Assembly: GCA_964369805.1 (NCBI GenBank)
Contig: CAYJFM010000004.1
Coordinates: 8,628-72,627 of the forward strand
Direction: 5' to 3'
DNA: 64,000 bases
DNA from: CAYJHC01 sp964369805
GTDB lineage: Bacteria; Bacillota; Clostridia; Peptostreptococcales; Anaerovoracaceae
Below the pieces are notes generated by a model, which saw nothing but the letters and a program-made list of their open reading frames with translations, was not told where the DNA came from and did not search any database. Position numbers and translations under genes: made by a program. Positions 61,332 to 64,000 of the stretch are shown here, one piece after another; within the stretch, counting starts at the first letter, position 1; every line of letters begins with the position of its first letter.

Positions 61332-61362
61332 AAAGCGATGAGACAAATTTCTCATCGCTTTT
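61332..61362 (+). terminator. Rho-independent terminator after the P-type ATPase gene
   Basis: AAAGCGATGAGA (61332-61343) pairs with TCTCATCGCTTT (61350-61361) around a six-base loop, followed by a short T stretch. Confidence 0.75.
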
Positions 61363-61445
61363 CTGCACTTACGAGTTATCTTTTCGAAACATTAACAAAT
61401 GGATTAACTGTGCCCACATAAAATAATAATAAGCAAATTAGTTTC

Positions 61446-61474
61446 TTGAAAAACGAAATAAGGAATGGTATAAT
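61446..61474 (+). promoter_or_regulatory. Promoter of the tRNA-Sec gene
   Basis: TTGAAA (61446-61451), 17 bases, TATAAT (61469-61474) with TGG directly before the -10. It lies 39 bases before the tRNA. Confidence 0.75.
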
Positions 61475-61512
61475 AAAAAATCAGTGAATTTCTTACTGAG
61501 ACTAATTTATAT

Positions 61513-61609
61513 GGGGGTAGATGGGTGCTGGTGTGCCTTGCGGTCTTCAAAACCGTTACGAGGGGTTAAGAGCCTCTTGGGTAAGTTCGATTCTTACATA
61601 CTCCCGCCA
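61513..61609 (+). tRNA. selC: tRNA-Sec (anticodon TCA), with encoded CCA
   Basis: The 97-base gene is longer than ordinary tRNAs. The anticodon TCA is at 61547-61549 in a loop CTTCAAA closed by GCGGT/ACCGT. The long variable arm GAGGGGTTAAGAGCCTCTT, the T-loop GTTCGATTC and the acceptor pairing GGGGG.../...CTCCC with encoded GCCA are visible. This tRNA is charged with Ser and converted by SelA. selA and selB lie downstream, though a terminator separates the tRNA from them. Confidence 0.95.
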
Positions 61610-61612
61610 ATC

Positions 61613-61646
61613 AAAAAAGACTGTTGAATTTTCAACGGTCTTTTTT
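61613..61646 (+). terminator. Rho-independent terminator after tRNA-Sec
   Basis: AAAAAAGACTGTTGA pairs with TCAACGGTCTTTTTT (one T-G) around a short loop, four bases after the CCA end, with the T-run 61641-61646. Confidence 0.88.
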
Positions 61647-61872
61647 ATTTTGCAGAGCTTTGAATGTATATATTTAGATAAAAACTAAAGAAGAGAATAT
61701 CAAAATATCTAATTTCAGTAAGAGTTATCTACTTTTGATATAGAGGGTTTGAAAAGTTTAGACTATGAAAATATTAGGAATTCTGATATTATAGGAGTGG
61801 GTTACAAGTAAAAAGGTAAAAACCTATAGTTAGGAAAAAATAGACATATAGATTAAAGAGAAAGGGCTTAAC

Positions 61873-63273
61873 ATGGAGAATAAAAAGCGCATACTGAGAA
61901 GTATTCCAAAGATAGATGAAGTATTACAAGAAGAATGCCTCTTTGAATATTTTGAAAACACACCAAGAGAATTAATAGTAGATGCAGTGAGATTGACAAT
62001 AGATGATTTTAGGGCTGAAGTGCTAGCATCTCATGAGGAAGACTTGATAGAGATGGATAAATCTCAAATTATGGCAGAAATTATTGAAAATATTGGAGAT
62101 AAAAAAAGAAAAAGTTTAAGAAGAACAATTAACGCAACTGGTGTTGTTCTTCATACAAATCTTGGAAGAGCACCAATTTCTAAGGCAGCAGCAGAAAGTG
62201 TTGCTTCGGTAGCTGTAAACTACTCAACTCTTGAATATGATGTAAAAAAAGGTGGGAGAGGCTCTAGACATGATCATGTTGAAAAAATTATAAAGGAAAT
62301 TACAGGAGCTGAAGCTGCAATGGTTGTAAATAATAATGCTGCAGCTACAATGATTTGCCTATCTTCTATGGGATATGGAAAAGAAGTAATAGTATCAAGA
62401 GGTGAACTTGTTGAAATAGGTGGTTCCTTTAGAGTACCTGAAATAATGAGTCAGAGTGGAGCGATACTAAAAGAGATTGGAACAACAAACAAAACTAAAA
62501 TTTATGATTATGAAGCTGCTATTAATGACGAAACTGCAGCTCTAATGAAGATACACACTAGTAATTATAAAATAATGGGCTTCACTGAGGAAGCAAGCCT
62601 AGAAGAGTTAGTTGAGCTAGGAAAGGCGAAAGGCCTTCCTGTAATCTATGATATGGGATCAGGCTTGATGGTTGACTTACAAGAATATGGTGTAGATGAG
62701 CCAACTGTAAAAAGGTGCTTAGACACAGGAATAGATGTGATACTATTTAGTGGAGATAAACTCTTAGGAGGACCACAAGGCGGGATTATTGCAGGTAAAA
62801 AAGAAATAATTGATGCTATGAAAAAACACCAACTGGCAAGGGTTATTAGGGTTGATAAGATGACACTGGCAGCTATGGAAGCAACTTTTAAGGAGTATAT
62901 TAGTCAAGAGAGCGCTATGAAAAATATTCCGATACTGAGGATGCTTACTGATAAGCATGCAGATTTACAAGCAAAAGCAGAAAACTTTGTTTCTGACATG
63001 GAGTGTAAAGTAGATAAGTTTAACTTTGAAATAGAAGAAACTTATGGCCAAGTAGGAGGGGGATCTGCACCAACAGTACTTCTTAGAAGCGTAGGTGTTG
63101 CCATTACATCTGAAGTAATAGCTCCGAGTATGCTTGAGGGTAAATTGAGAAAAAGAGAATTGCCAATTATCGGAAGAATTAGTAACAATAAATTTTATAT
63201 TGAGATGAGAACCGTATCGATAGAAGAATTGGAAATTATAAAAGAAGCGTTGTTAGAAATTGATGGTGAATAA
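61873..63273 (+). CDS. selA: L-seryl-tRNA(Sec) selenium transferase
   Basis: SelA is a PLP enzyme that converts Ser-tRNA-Sec to Sec-tRNA-Sec using selenophosphate. The 466 residues have an N-terminal tRNA-binding helical part (RSIPKIDEVLQEE, about 10-22), INATGVVLHTNLGRAPIS (about 90-107), a glycine/asparagine-rich substrate loop NNNAAATM and the PLP Lys in FSGDKLLGGPQGG (about 297). ATG 61873 follows GAAAGGGC. The stop TAA shares its last base with the selB ATG. selD is not in the window. Confidence 0.96.
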   Translation: MENKKRILRSIPKIDEVLQEECLFEYFENTPRELIVDAVRLTIDDFRAEVLASHEEDLIEMDKSQIMAEIIENIGDKKRKSLRRTINATGVVLHTNLGRAPISKAAAESVASVAVNYSTLEYDVKKGGRGSRHDHVEKIIKEITGAEAAMVVNNNAAATMICLSSMGYGKEVIVSRGELVEIGGSFRVPEIMSQSGAILKEIGTTNKTKIYDYEAAINDETAALMKIHTSNYKIMGFTEEASLEELVELGKAKGLPVIYDMGSGLMVDLQEYGVDEPTVKRCLDTGIDVILFSGDKLLGGPQGGIIAGKKEIIDAMKKHQLARVIRVDKMTLAAMEATFKEYISQESAMKNIPILRMLTDKHADLQAKAENFVSDMECKVDKFNFEIEETYGQVGGGSAPTVLLRSVGVAITSEVIAPSMLEGKLRKRELPIIGRISNNKFYIEMRTVSIEELEIIKEALLEIDGE

Positions 63274-64000
63274 TGAAAAATATAATTGTAGGAACAGCTG
63301 GACATGTAGACCATGGTAAAACAAGCTTAATAAAGGCTCTTACAGGAACAGATACAGATAGACTAAACGAAGAAAAAAATAGAGGTATAACCATAGAACT
63401 TGGATTTACCAATATGCCTAATGATAGAGATTTAGGAATTGGAATCATTGATGTTCCAGGACATGAAAAGTTTATTAAAACTATGCTTTCTGGAATTGGG
63501 TCTATAGACTTAGCAGTGCTAGTTGTAAGCGGAGAAGAAGGAGTTATGCCGCAGACTCTTGAGCATTTTCAAATAGTGAAGATGCTAGATGTTAAAGCAG
63601 GAGTAGTGGTAATAACAAAAGCAGATCTAGTAGATGAAGAGTGGTTAGAGGTAGTAAAAGAGGATGCAGCGGACCTGGTGAAAGGAAGTTTTTTAGAGGG
63701 TGCAGAAATAATAGCGGTATCTTCTCATACTGGAGAAAATATAGATGTGCTTAAAAATAAAATTTGTGCTTTAGCAGAAGAAATACAAGAGAAAAATGCT
63801 GAAAACAACGCACTTAGAATACCTGTAGACAGAGTTTTTTCTGTAGATGGTTTTGGAACTGTTATTACGGGAACTTTAATAGAGGGATCTTGCAAGGTAG
63901 GCGATGATATTGAAATTTATCCTGAAGGGAAATCTAGCAAAATTCGAAATATTCAAGTTCACGGAAATTCAGTAGAACAAGCTTTTGCAGGCCAGAGGAC
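63273..64000 (+). CDS. selB: Selenocysteine-specific elongation factor (3' part cut by window edge)
   Basis: SelB delivers Sec-tRNA to UGA codons with a downstream SECIS hairpin. About 242 residues are visible. G1 is GTAGHVDHGKTS (residues 7-18), the switch I region RLNEEKNRGITIELGF, G3 DVPGHEKF, G4 TKAD, and domain 2 begins at RIPVDRVFSVDGFGTVITGT. The winged-helix C-terminus that reads SECIS lies beyond the window. It overlaps selA by one base (TAATG), so translation is coupled. Confidence 0.96.
   Translation, partial: MKNIIVGTAGHVDHGKTSLIKALTGTDTDRLNEEKNRGITIELGFTNMPNDRDLGIGIIDVPGHEKFIKTMLSGIGSIDLAVLVVSGEEGVMPQTLEHFQIVKMLDVKAGVVVITKADLVDEEWLEVVKEDAADLVKGSFLEGAEIIAVSSHTGENIDVLKNKICALAEEIQEKNAENNALRIPVDRVFSVDGFGTVITGTLIEGSCKVGDDIEIYPEGKSSKIRNIQVHGNSVEQAFAGQR

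Overview
The window is AT-rich and uses AGA/AGG for almost all arginine codons. Genes are tightly packed behind AGGAGG-type ribosome binding sites, and many initiate with GTG or TTG. Together with ClpP/ClpX/Lon, an EngB, AsnA, a type III glutamine synthetase and a selenocysteine system (selC-selA-selB), this points to a clostridial Firmicute, probably an anaerobe that lives on amino acids. I cannot name a genus from the sequence.

Layout. 1-9.8 kb: the start of a threonine aldolase-like gene (minus), an RlmL-type rRNA methyltransferase, a CYTH protein, then a protein-quality run tig-clpP-clpX-lon-engB, a DUF1232 protein and hpt. 9.9-10.5 kb: a stand-alone pduL. 10.6-17.1 kb: an envelope cluster with a membrane-anchored cell-wall-repeat/transglutaminase-like protein, an AlgI-type MBOAT acyltransferase, its DHHW/AlgJ-like partner, a lipoprotein and a VanY-type D,D-peptidase. 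17.2-18.5 kb: two tandem paralogues with a PH-like domain and a zinc ribbon. 18.5-28.1 kb: a branched-chain amino acid operon ilvBNCD-leuACDB, preceded by a newly noted 31-codon leader peptide rich in Leu/Val/Ile and an intrinsic terminator.

28.3-40.4 kb is the most accessory-looking part. A PLP decarboxylase with an NhaC-type antiporter is followed by a divergent LuxR-type regulator. Then comes a six-gene operon with two Ldh2-type dehydrogenases, two arginase-fold hydrolases, a GPH-type symporter and a zinc alcohol dehydrogenase. The paired paralogues lack hallmark residues of their families, so the substrate is unknown; I think this is a candidate undescribed catabolic pathway.

40.5-55.5 kb: a B12-binding radical SAM protein, then on the minus strand an operon asnA-glnN-purF-purC-purB-purA. 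Divergent from it is glnA-(ANTAR regulator)-pyrG. Both divergent transcripts begin with a hairpin carrying a six-base loop (A at 1, G at 4) that overlaps an intrinsic terminator. This is the signature expected of ANTAR antitermination, and the ANTAR protein is encoded in the same locus. Its receiver domain lacks the phospho-acceptor Asp. The locus thus couples amide nitrogen (Gln, Asn) to purine and CTP synthesis.

54.4-58.8 kb: YhbY and YlmH RNA-binding proteins, then a DUF819 transporter with an M19 dipeptidase and a divergent XRE-cupin regulator. 58.9-61.4 kb: csoR and a P1B-type ATPase behind a promoter with two CsoR-like boxes 30 bp apart. 61.4-64 kb: tRNA-Sec, selA and the start of selB.

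All calls are from reading the sequence and from family knowledge; no database search was run.
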